DNA of 24,684 nt from Alphaproteobacteria bacterium (lineage in GTDB: Bacteria; Pseudomonadota; Alphaproteobacteria; Rhizobiales; Aestuariivirgaceae). Shown here one piece after another: positions 10,344 to 17,198 of the stretch. The number at the start of each line of letters is the position of its first letter. The stretch's first letter is position 1. Made by a program: the position numbers and the translations under genes. The stretch lies in assembly GCA_026400595.1 (NCBI GenBank), contig JAPLOT010000234.1, positions 1 through 24,684 of the forward strand, read 5' to 3'. The notes beneath the pieces are model-generated. The model was not told the DNA's origin. It ran no database searches and was given only the letters and a program-made list of their open reading frames with translations.

Positions 10344-10741
10344 TGAAGATCGTCCTGGTTGCCGCCGTGGCACTGATCGATGCCGATGGCCGCGTCCTCA
10401 TCTCGAAGCGGCCGGAGGGCAAGCAATTGGGCGGCCTGTGGGAGTTTCCCGGCGGCAAGGTGGAAGCAGGCGAACGTCCCGAAGCCGCATTGATCCGCGA
10501 ACTCAAGGAAGAACTCGCCATCGACGTGGCAGAGTCCTGTCTTGCGCCGCTCACCTTCGCCAGCCATGCCTATGATGACTTTCATTTGCTGATGCCGCTC
10601 TATGTCTGCCGCCGCTGGCAGGGCACGGTGCGCGGCGCGGAGGGGCAGGAATTGGCCTGGGTGCGGCCGTTGCGCCTGCGCGACTATGCGATGCCGCCGG
10701 CGGACATTCCGCTCATTCCCCATCTGATCGATCTGCTCTGA
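10343..10741 (+). CDS. mutT: MutT-like Nudix hydrolase (8-oxo-dGTP diphosphatase)
   Basis: This enzyme sanitises oxidised dGTP to prevent A:T to C:G mutations. The 132-residue product is MutT sized. The Nudix box spans 38-60 (GKVEAGERPEAAL, then IRELKEELAI): G38, E44, R52, E53, E56 and E57 are in place, while the usual Gly near the end is Ala (ELAI). LWEFPGG precedes it and the C-terminal part has ELAWVRP and IPHLIDLL, as in MutT. The start overlaps the argJ stop (TGATG), so the two are very likely coupled. An argJ-mutT pairing is common in alphaproteobacteria. The last 29 bases overlap the 3' end of the convergent methyltransferase gene. Confidence 0.92.
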   Translation: MKIVLVAAVALIDADGRVLISKRPEGKQLGGLWEFPGGKVEAGERPEAALIRELKEELAIDVAESCLAPLTFASHAYDDFHLLMPLYVCRRWQGTVRGAEGQELAWVRPLRLRDYAMPPADIPLIPHLIDLL

Positions 10742-11576
10742 GCTTCTGCTCCGGCACGCGCAGGGCGTCCGCCAGCCGCGCCTTGGCGCTGCCGGGCTTC
10801 AGGGGTTGCTGCTGGCTTTCATGCGGTGCCCAGCCGGTGAGCCAGGCCACTTCGAGCGTGGCGCGGATGCGGCCGTCCGCGTCGGCGAAATTGGCATGAT
10901 AGGCATTGACGGCCGCCCCCAAGAGTCCGCGCGTGACGGGTTTGCGCGACCGGCCCGCAAGAGGATTGGAATAGCCCAGGGCCCGGATCTCATGGATCAA
11001 CGACACCGCATCGGCATAGCGAACAATGGTGCGGTCGAGATCTGCGACCGGCAGCGCAAAGCCCGCCCGCTGCAGCAGGGCGCCCAGTTCCTGCATGCCG
11101 ATCATCGGCGCCACGCGCGGCGAGACGCCGCCGGTGATCAGGACTTCGGCAGCGAGCCACGACTGGCGGAGTTCCGTCAGGCTGTCGCCGGCAAGGAGGC
11201 AGGCGAGGAAGAGTCCGTCGGGCCGCAGGGCGCGGCGCATCTGGACCAGGAGGCCCGGGACATCATTGGCCGTCTGCAGATCGAGAATGCTGAAGATCGC
11301 GTCGAAGGACTCCGCCTCGAGGCCAAGGACCTCGTCGGCGGCCGGGGCGAACGGCACGACCCTGTCGATCTTTCCGGACGACATCAGCCGTTCCGCGATG
11401 TGGTCGGGCTCGGCGGCAATGACAGCGGCCGTGGCGAAGCGGCGCGTCACGAGATCCAGGCGGTCGGCCGCCTCCTCGGCGATGGTGCGGGTCAGGATAC
11501 TGGGCTCGTGACCGCGTGTCCGGGCCAGCCGCCGGGCCAGCAGGGCGCGGTCGAAGATCGGCTCCGCCGTTGTCAT
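10713..11576 (-). CDS. BioC/NDUFAF5-like methyltransferase-fold protein with degenerate SAM motif
   Basis: The 287-residue protein matches the alphaproteobacterial homologues of NDUFAF5/BioC-type class I methyltransferases. It opens with PIFDRALLARR and ends with TGWAPHESQQQPLKPGSAKA, a C-terminal signature of that family (WxxHxSQ..P..RGSA). The middle has motif-IV/V-like FDAIFSILDLQ and LRPDGLFLA. Motif I, expected to read like a hydrophobic-DxGxGxG, instead reads ATAAVIAAEPDHIAERL (about 48-64), so the glycine-rich SAM loop is missing. It may be a non-methylating relative, as mitochondrial NDUFAF5 is described as a hydroxylase. The start (11576) overlaps the IMPase stop by ATGA. Its function is not assigned with certainty. 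Confidence 0.8.
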   Translation of the reverse strand: MTTAEPIFDRALLARRLARTRGHEPSILTRTIAEEAADRLDLVTRRFATAAVIAAEPDHIAERLMSSGKIDRVVPFAPAADEVLGLEAESFDAIFSILDLQTANDVPGLLVQMRRALRPDGLFLACLLAGDSLTELRQSWLAAEVLITGGVSPRVAPMIGMQELGALLQRAGFALPVADLDRTIVRYADAVSLIHEIRALGYSNPLAGRSRKPVTRGLLGAAVNAYHANFADADGRIRATLEVAWLTGWAPHESQQQPLKPGSAKARLADALRVPEQKLRADRSDGE

Positions 11577-12400
11577 CCGGCGAGGAGTTCCTGCTGCAGC
11601 AGCGTCCAGCTGTCCCTGTCGGGTGCCGACATGACCCCGCCCTGGTGGATGGTGGCGCTGTAGGGCCTGCCGTCGAGGAGCGCAGAGAAGCCTCCCGCTT
11701 CGCCATGGATCAGTACGCCGGCGGCATGGTCCCACGGCATGAGCTTGTAGTGCAGCGAGAAATGGCAAAGGCCTTCCGCAACCATGCGGTACTCATAGGC
11801 CGCACAGCGATAGCTGAAACTGGCCTTGGTCTTGGACAGATTGGCAACCGTGCGGGATCGCAGGGGTTCCGGCATGATGTACCATGAGCAAAGGCCGGTC
11901 ATCTCGCTTACCGGTGCAGGCTTTGCGACCTTGAGATCATGGGTCCTGCCCGATGCATTTTCGGCCCAGGCGCCTTCGCCCTTCAAGGCCTTGCGCCAGT
12001 CGCGGCCGACCGGATCGTAGATCAGCCCCGCAACGGTGACGCCTTTCCGGATCACCGAAGCCATGACGCCGAAGAGCGGAAGGCCCCAGGCGAAGTTGCT
12101 GGTGCCGTCGACAGGATCGACGATGATGGCGAGATCAGCATCACCGATGCCCTCGAGCAGGCTGCGGTCGCGCTCCACCGATTCCTCGCCGATGAAGCGG
12201 GCGGTGGGGAAGGCCTTGGCGCAGGCGTCCCGTATCTGCCATTCGGCTTTTTCGTCGGCATCGGTCACCAGGTCCAGCACGCCGGTCTTCTCGCGAATGC
12301 CGCCATCGCCGAGGCTTCGGAAACGCGGCATGATCTGGGTTTCGGCCGCCTCGGTCATGATGGCGGCGAGGCGGTCGAGATCGGTCCGGCGAAAGGTCAT
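11573..12400 (-). CDS. Inositol monophosphatase family phosphatase
   Basis: This is a Mg-dependent sugar/inositol phosphatase of the IMPase/histidinol-phosphatase/CysQ superfamily. The 275-residue product has the three metal-binding motifs: GEES (71-74), DPVDGTSNF (95-103) and WDHAAG (223-228, D224). The substrate is not clear from sequence. Histidinol-phosphate, inositol-1-phosphate or 3'-phosphoadenosine phosphate are all possible. The ATG at 12400 is divergent from comF, with an 85-base gap, and the stop overlaps the downstream methyltransferase start (ATGA), so the two probably form an operon. Confidence 0.9.
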   Translation of the reverse strand: MTFRRTDLDRLAAIMTEAAETQIMPRFRSLGDGGIREKTGVLDLVTDADEKAEWQIRDACAKAFPTARFIGEESVERDRSLLEGIGDADLAIIVDPVDGTSNFAWGLPLFGVMASVIRKGVTVAGLIYDPVGRDWRKALKGEGAWAENASGRTHDLKVAKPAPVSEMTGLCSWYIMPEPLRSRTVANLSKTKASFSYRCAAYEYRMVAEGLCHFSLHYKLMPWDHAAGVLIHGEAGGFSALLDGRPYSATIHQGGVMSAPDRDSWTLLQQELLAG

Positions 12401-12485
12401 GTCTGGGGTGCTCCGTTCGCGCCACTGGTTAGACGATCGCAGTTTGGGAATCCAATGTTCTCGCCCGCTCTGCTAGCATGGCGGC

Positions 12486-13247
12486 ATGCGGATGGATGTG
12501 GCTGAGCTTCGGCTGAAGGCCTGGCGCGGGCTGGTGGACTTTCTGACCCCCAGCCAATGCCTGATCTGCCATCAACCGGCCGGCGAGGCGCAGGGCCTCT
12601 GTGCGGCCTGCTGGGCCGGGCTCACCCATCTTGATGAGCCTGCATGCAACATCCTCGGGACACCTTTCACCTATGAGCAGGGGCCGACGGCCGTGAGCGT
12701 GGCGGCGCTCGCCAACCCGCCGGCCTGGGACCGGGCGCGGGCCGCCGTCGCCTTCGATGACAGGTCGCGGCCGCTGGTCCATGCGCTCAAGTACCGCGAT
12801 ACTCCGCAAGCGGGACATCTCATGGCCCGCATGATGTGCCGGGCTGGCCGCCGGCTGGTGGCCGAAGCCGACCTGATCCTGCCGGTGCCCCTGTTCCGCT
12901 GGCGCCTGTGGCGGCGGCGCTTCAACCAGTCTGCCGTGCTGGCGCAGGAGATAGCCCGGATCTCCGGCACGCCATGGAACCCCATGCTCCTGGTGCGGCA
13001 ACGGGCCACCCGCAGCCAGGTGGGTCTCAATGTCAGCGAGCGCCGCCGCAATGTGCGCGGCGCCTTCGTGCTGTCGGTGGATGGCGTGGGGCAGGTGAAG
13101 GACAAGACCGTCCTGCTGATCGACGATGTCCGCACCACCGGCGCCACGCTGGAAGCCTGCGCTGATGTGCTGCGCACCGCAGGCGCGCGGCAGGTGGATG
13201 TATTGACCTTCGCTCTTGTTCTGGAACCGGCGCGTCTCCATAATTAG
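12486..13247 (+). CDS. comF: ComF family phosphoribosyltransferase-like protein
   Basis: The 253-residue protein has an N-terminal zinc-finger-like Cys4 set (C25, C28, C39, C42: CLICHQPAGEAQGLCAAC) and a C-terminal PRTase fold with the PRPP-binding loop LIDDVRTTGAT at 211-221. In between are LKYRDTP, LILPVPLFRWRLWRRRFNQS and the RSQVGLNVSERRRNVRGAF signature of ComF/GntX. In Gram-positives ComF serves DNA uptake. In alphaproteobacteria its role is uncertain and no competence genes are nearby. ATG 12486 is used; ATG 12492 is an equally possible start. The gap to grxC is four bases. Confidence 0.92.
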   Translation: MRMDVAELRLKAWRGLVDFLTPSQCLICHQPAGEAQGLCAACWAGLTHLDEPACNILGTPFTYEQGPTAVSVAALANPPAWDRARAAVAFDDRSRPLVHALKYRDTPQAGHLMARMMCRAGRRLVAEADLILPVPLFRWRLWRRRFNQSAVLAQEIARISGTPWNPMLLVRQRATRSQVGLNVSERRRNVRGAFVLSVDGVGQVKDKTVLLIDDVRTTGATLEACADVLRTAGARQVDVLTFALVLEPARLHN

Positions 13248-13251
13248 CATC

Positions 13252-13515
13252 ATGAGCAAAGCGAAGATCACCATCTACACCACGCCCTATTGCCCTTACT
13301 GCCACGCCGCAAAGACGCTTCTCAACCGCAAGGGTGCCGCCTTCGAGGAGATCGACGTGCAGGATCCTGCGCTGCGCCAGCAGATGATGCTGCGTGCCAA
13401 TGGCCGGCGGACCGTGCCGCAGATCTTCATCGGGGAGATCCATGTGGGCGGCAGCGACGACATCCATGAGCTTGACCGCCGCGGCAGGCTCGACAGCCTG
13501 CTCGTCAGCGCGTGA
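13252..13515 (+). CDS. grxC: Glutaredoxin 3 (dithiol, CPYC)
   Basis: This is a small thiol-disulfide oxidoreductase reduced by glutathione. The 87-residue product has the dithiol active site CPYC at 14-17 (YTTPYCPYCHAAK), the cis-proline motif TVPQIFIGE and the C-terminal VGGSDDIHELDRRG glutathione-binding stretch. The ATG at 13252 gives normal GrxC length. A longer in-frame version would run into comF and add residues with no family match. No good SD is visible, which fits coupling to the upstream comF stop four bases away. Its stop overlaps the GTG of the next gene by GTGA. Confidence 0.95.
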   Translation: MSKAKITIYTTPYCPYCHAAKTLLNRKGAAFEEIDVQDPALRQQMMLRANGRRTVPQIFIGEIHVGGSDDIHELDRRGRLDSLLVSA

Positions 13516-14342
13516 TCCTTCGCGCGGGCCTGGTCCAGCTGCGGTCGGGCCGCGACATGGCCCGGAACCTCGCCGATGCGGCCGGCCTGATCCGGCAAGC
13601 GGCGGGGCAAGGTGCCGCACTCGTGGCGACGCCGGAAATGACGAATATTCTCGAGCCAGACCGGCCGCGCCTGCGTGGCCTGGCGAAGCTGCAGTCCGAG
13701 GACGGAAGCGTCGCATGTTACTCTGCGCTCGCCGCAGAGCTTGGGATCTGGCTCAGCATCGGCTCGCTGGCGCTGATGGGTGACGGCGGCACGCTGATCA
13801 ACCGGTCCTTGCTCTTCGACCCCGCCGGAAGGCTTCGGGCCCACTACGACAAGATCCATCTGTTCGATGTCGACCTGCCGACCGGCGAGTCGCTGCGCGA
13901 GTCGCATGCCTACGCAGGCGGCAGCCGCGCGGTGGTTCTCGATGCCGCGGGGTGCCGATTGGGACTGACCATCTGTTATGACGTGCGCTTTCCGGGCCTC
14001 TACCGTCAGCTGGCGCAAGCCGGAGCGGAGGTGATTGCCGTCCCCTCGGCCTTCACTGTCCCAACTGGCGAAGCCCACTGGCATGTGCTGCTGCGGGCCC
14101 GGGCGATCGAGACAGGAAGCTTCATTCTTGCGGCCGCGCAGGCTGGCCGTCATGAATCGGGGCGTGAGACCTATGGACATTCGCTGGCGGTTGCGCCCTG
14201 GGGCGAGGTACTGGCCGAAGCCGGACAGGACCCCTGCGCAGTTGTCGTCGATCTCGACCTGGCGCAGGTGACCGCAGCAAGGCGCAGGATACCGGCACTT
14301 GCCCATGACCGGCCCTTTTCGCTTGAGAACTTGAAACGCTGA
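13512..14342 (+). CDS. Carbon-nitrogen hydrolase (nitrilase superfamily; deaminated glutathione amidase-like)
   Basis: The 276-residue protein has the nitrilase Glu-Lys-Cys triad: E42 (ATPEMTN), K114 (HYDKIHLFDV) and C155 (GLTICYDVRFP). IHLFDVDLP and YDVRFPGLYR are typical of the Nit1/Nit2/NitX branch, which hydrolyses amides such as deaminated glutathione. Placement after glutaredoxin genes is usual in alphaproteobacteria and fits a glutathione-repair role, but the substrate is inferred. The start is GTG at 13512, overlapping the grxC stop. I see no better ATG close by. The DUF1178 gene follows after 23 bases. Confidence 0.9.
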   Translation: MILRAGLVQLRSGRDMARNLADAAGLIRQAAGQGAALVATPEMTNILEPDRPRLRGLAKLQSEDGSVACYSALAAELGIWLSIGSLALMGDGGTLINRSLLFDPAGRLRAHYDKIHLFDVDLPTGESLRESHAYAGGSRAVVLDAAGCRLGLTICYDVRFPGLYRQLAQAGAEVIAVPSAFTVPTGEAHWHVLLRARAIETGSFILAAAQAGRHESGRETYGHSLAVAPWGEVLAEAGQDPCAVVVDLDLAQVTAARRRIPALAHDRPFSLENLKR

Positions 14343-14365
14343 CGGGGCATTGCTAGCTAGACAGC

Positions 14366-14809
14366 ATGATCCGCTATGACCTCATCTGCGACAAGGGCCA
14401 CGAATTCGATGGCTGGTTCCGCGACAGCGCCACCTATGACAGGCAGGAAAGGCGCGGATTCGTGTCCTGTTCCGTCTGCGGCTCATCGAAGATCGAGAAG
14501 CAGCTCATGGCGCCCGGCATCCCGGCAAAGTCCAATCGCAAGGACGAGGTGCCGCAAAAGATGGTTGCAGGGCCGGTCGATCCGCGCGTGGCCATGATGA
14601 TGAAGATGATGCGCGAGATGCGCCAGCAGGTGGAAGAGAATGCGGATTATGTCGGCGACAAGTTCGCCGAGGAAGCCCGCAAGATCCATTTCGCCGAAGC
14701 CGAAGCGCGCGGAATCTATGGCGAGGCCACCGCCGATGAGGCGACCGCGCTGATCGAAGAGGGAATCGAGGTCTTTCCCCTGCCGCGACTGCCCGAAGAC
14801 GGAAACTGA
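14366..14809 (+). CDS. DUF1178 family zinc-ribbon-like protein
   Basis: The 147-residue protein is of the DUF1178 family, found mostly in proteobacteria and of unknown function. It has C8 and H12 near the N-terminus (YDLICDKGHEFDGWF) and C35/C38 (VSCSVCGS), so a small zinc site is likely. It continues with KIEKQLMAP, a Met-rich helix (MMMKMMREMRQQ, about 77-88) and a conserved end with ARGIYGEATADEA. It is the last gene of the comF-grxC-nitrilase-DUF1178 run. It ends 10 bases from the convergent SDR gene. Confidence 0.92.
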   Translation: MIRYDLICDKGHEFDGWFRDSATYDRQERRGFVSCSVCGSSKIEKQLMAPGIPAKSNRKDEVPQKMVAGPVDPRVAMMMKMMREMRQQVEENADYVGDKFAEEARKIHFAEAEARGIYGEATADEATALIEEGIEVFPLPRLPEDGN

Positions 14810-14819
14810 ACGGCCGCGG

Positions 14820-15560
14820 TCAGCCCCGCCCGATGAAGGGCATCTTGGTGGCCATCACCGTCACGAACTGCGCATTGGCCTCCAGCGGCAGCGAGGCCAT
14901 GTAGAGCACGGTGCGGGCCACGTTCTCGACATCCATGGTTGGCTCCGGCGCCACCGAGCCATTGGCCTGCGGCATTCCCGACTTCATCTTCTCGGTCATG
15001 TCGGTTCCGGCATTGCCGATGTCGATCTGGCAGACGGCGATGTCGTACTTGCGTCCGTCGAGCGAGCCCGACTTGGTCAGTCCGGTCACGGCGTGCTTGG
15101 TGGAGGTGTAGGGCGCGGAATTGGGGCGCGGTGCATGCGCCGAGATCGAACCGTTGTAGATGATGCGGCCGCCGCGCGGTGTTTGCGTCTTCATGATCCG
15201 GAAGGCCTCCTGCATGCAGTAGAAGACGCCGGAGAGATTGACGTTCACCACGTTCTGCCACTGCTCGATGGTGAGGTCCTCGAGCAGGATCGTGCCGGGC
15301 GCGCCGGTGCCGGCATTGTTGAACACGACGTCGACGCGGCCGAACTTCGCCGTCGCGGCGGCAAAGAGCTTCGCCACCGAGGCGGGATCGGACACGTCGG
15401 TCGGCACGGCCAGCGCTTTGGCCCCGATGGACCTGGCCACGGCCTCCAGCGCGTCGGCCCGCCGTCCGGCCAGGACCACGGCATAGCCGTCGTGTCCGAA
15501 GGCCTGCGCCACGGCCTTGCCGATGCCGCTGCCGGCGCCTGTCACAACTGCTACCTTCAT
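14820..15560 (-). CDS. Short-chain dehydrogenase/reductase
   Basis: This is a classical SDR of 246 residues using NAD(P)H. It has TGAGSGIG (7-14), NNAG (81-84), catalytic S138 in NGSIS, Y151/K155 in YTSTK and a Rossmann core. The start at 15560 has GAGGA seven bases upstream, and the ATG overlaps the dgoA stop (ATGA); a longer start at 15587 would lie deep in dgoA. Being third in an operon with dgoK and dgoA it may oxidise a sugar or sugar acid in the same route, for example a galactose- or fucose-type dehydrogenase, but the sequence does not fix the substrate. The gene is convergent with DUF1178. Confidence 0.9.
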   Translation of the reverse strand: MKVAVVTGAGSGIGKAVAQAFGHDGYAVVLAGRRADALEAVARSIGAKALAVPTDVSDPASVAKLFAAATAKFGRVDVVFNNAGTGAPGTILLEDLTIEQWQNVVNVNLSGVFYCMQEAFRIMKTQTPRGGRIIYNGSISAHAPRPNSAPYTSTKHAVTGLTKSGSLDGRKYDIAVCQIDIGNAGTDMTEKMKSGMPQANGSVAPEPTMDVENVARTVLYMASLPLEANAQFVTVMATKMPFIGRG

Positions 15561-16192
15561 CGTCCGTTCCTCTTCAATGAATTCCATGCCGCAACGAAGC
15601 CTGCCGCGGATGTCGCCACATCATCGGCAGTCATGCCGGGTTTGTAAATGTTGGAGCCAATGCCGAAACCGGCACAGCCGGCATCGGCCCAGGCCTGCAT
15701 GTTGGCGGGCGTCACGCCGCCGACGGCATAGACCCGCACCTGCTTCGGAAGCACCGCCTTCCAGGCCTTCACCGTCACCGGGCTCGCGGCCTCGGCCGGA
15801 AAGAGCTTCAGGTGCGCGGCGCCCGCGCGGATCGCCGCGAAGGCTTCGGTTGGCGTGAAGACTCCCGGCAGCGGCGTCAGGCCCAACTGCACGGCGCGGG
15901 CGATGACTTCCGGGTTGCAGTCCGGCGAGACGGAGATGGTTCCGCCGCTGGCCTTGAGGAGGTTGACGCTTGCTACGTCGAGCACGGTTCCGGCGCCGAC
16001 GACGAGCCGGCCCGCGAAGGCCTTCGCCAAGGCAGAAATGGAGGCGAAGGGGTCCGGCGAATTGAGCGGCACCTCGACGATGCGGATGCCCGCCGCATGC
16101 AGGGCTGCGCCCACAGCGACGACTTCGCCGGGCTGGATCCCGCGCAGAATGGCAACGATGCCGCAGGCTTGAGCGGCCTCTTCGAAACTCAT
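15557..16192 (-). CDS. dgoA: 2-dehydro-3-deoxy-6-phosphogalactonate aldolase
   Basis: The enzyme splits KDPGal into pyruvate and glyceraldehyde-3-phosphate. The 211-residue KDPG/KHG-family aldolase has GIVAILRGI (11-19), E40 in IVEVPLNSP, GAGTVLD (66-72), SPDCNPEV, and the Schiff-base Lys K129 in HLKLFPAE. The form IVAILRGIQP and NSPDPF are typical of DgoA rather than KDPG aldolase Eda. Pairing with dgoK, with the start codon overlapping the dgoK stop (ATGA), supports the galactonate (De Ley-Doudoroff) branch. No DgoD dehydratase or galactonate transporter is in the window, so the pathway must be completed elsewhere. Confidence 0.93.
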   Translation of the reverse strand: MSFEEAAQACGIVAILRGIQPGEVVAVGAALHAAGIRIVEVPLNSPDPFASISALAKAFAGRLVVGAGTVLDVASVNLLKASGGTISVSPDCNPEVIARAVQLGLTPLPGVFTPTEAFAAIRAGAAHLKLFPAEAASPVTVKAWKAVLPKQVRVYAVGGVTPANMQAWADAGCAGFGIGSNIYKPGMTADDVATSAAGFVAAWNSLKRNGR

Positions 16193-17085
16193 GACACGAT
16201 CCCTGCCTGTCTGGCGATGATGGCGAGACCCTTCACGATGGCATGGGGATCGCCATAGCGCACCTTCAGACCAGCCATCTCGATGGCTTTCACATAGCGT
16301 CCGCCGATCCCGGGCGAGGCCAGCACCACGTATTCCGCCAACGCGGGATTCGACCGGATCGCATGCGCCACTTCGGTGCCGATGACTTGGCCTGAGAGAT
16401 AGGAAGCAATGGATGTTGGTGCCAACTCGCCGAAAAGCCCGAGCGAGCGCGCGGAGAAAATGCGATGCAGGAACCCGGCCGGATCGGCCAGTGCCGCCGT
16501 GACCCCCCTGTCAAAGGCCGACTCGTCATCGGGGCCTGGCTGCATGAGGCGCCCCAGGATGGTGTGGTCCTTCAACGCGGCATAGACTTCGCCGGTCACA
16601 TAGGTGGCGTAGGATATGATCCGGTCGCCCTCCACCGTAATCCACTTGGAATGCGTGCCTGGCGTCACGAAATGGCGGAGCCCGCTGTCGAGCGCGCCGA
16701 AGACCTGCACTTCTTCGCTGCGCATCACCTCCGGCACACCCGCCGCGTCGCGATAGCTGAGCCCGGTCGCGAAGGCAATGCGCCGGCCCGACGCGGTGCG
16801 GCGATGATGCAGGTTCCGCGCGAGGTCGGCGGCGCTGGCCGGGCAGGGCAGATAGGGCAACTCGATCCAGCCCTGGCGGGAGGTGATCATGCCTGCGGCC
16901 ATGACCGGCAGCGACACGTCCCAGGCCGCGATGTGGCGCTCGAGGGCAGATTCGAAATCCCCGTCCTTTACGGCGATGATGCCTTCCGGAAGGGCAATGG
17001 TCTCGCGCACCTCACCCATGCTATCGCTGCGATAGGCGCGGAACGATGTCGTGCCCCAGTCGAGGGCGATGAATTCGGTCGTCAT
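16189..17085 (-). CDS. dgoK: 2-dehydro-3-deoxygalactonokinase
   Basis: The kinase phosphorylates 2-dehydro-3-deoxygalactonate at O6 to give KDPGal, the substrate of DgoA. The 298-residue product has the family motifs ALDWGTTSFRAY (7-18), LPEGI, MRSEEVQVFGAL (121-132) and TPGTHSKW (141-148). C-terminally, ASPGIGGRYVKA and VKGLAIIA are typical. An AGGGG sequence precedes ATG 17085. It is the first gene of dgoK-dgoA-SDR, and 113 bases separate it from the divergent lyase-like gene. I saw no strong operator in that gap. The regulator is not in the window. Confidence 0.94.
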   Translation of the reverse strand: MTTEFIALDWGTTSFRAYRSDSMGEVRETIALPEGIIAVKDGDFESALERHIAAWDVSLPVMAAGMITSRQGWIELPYLPCPASAADLARNLHHRRTASGRRIAFATGLSYRDAAGVPEVMRSEEVQVFGALDSGLRHFVTPGTHSKWITVEGDRIISYATYVTGEVYAALKDHTILGRLMQPGPDDESAFDRGVTAALADPAGFLHRIFSARSLGLFGELAPTSIASYLSGQVIGTEVAHAIRSNPALAEYVVLASPGIGGRYVKAIEMAGLKVRYGDPHAIVKGLAIIARQAGIVS

Positions 17086-17198
17086 GGCCCCTGCTTAACG
17101 CGGTCCATGGCCGATTGCATCAGTCAAGATCGGGGCAGGTTCGATGGTTGTTGCAGCGCCTCTCCGCCCCACTTTTCGTTCTCATCCGGAGACCGCCC

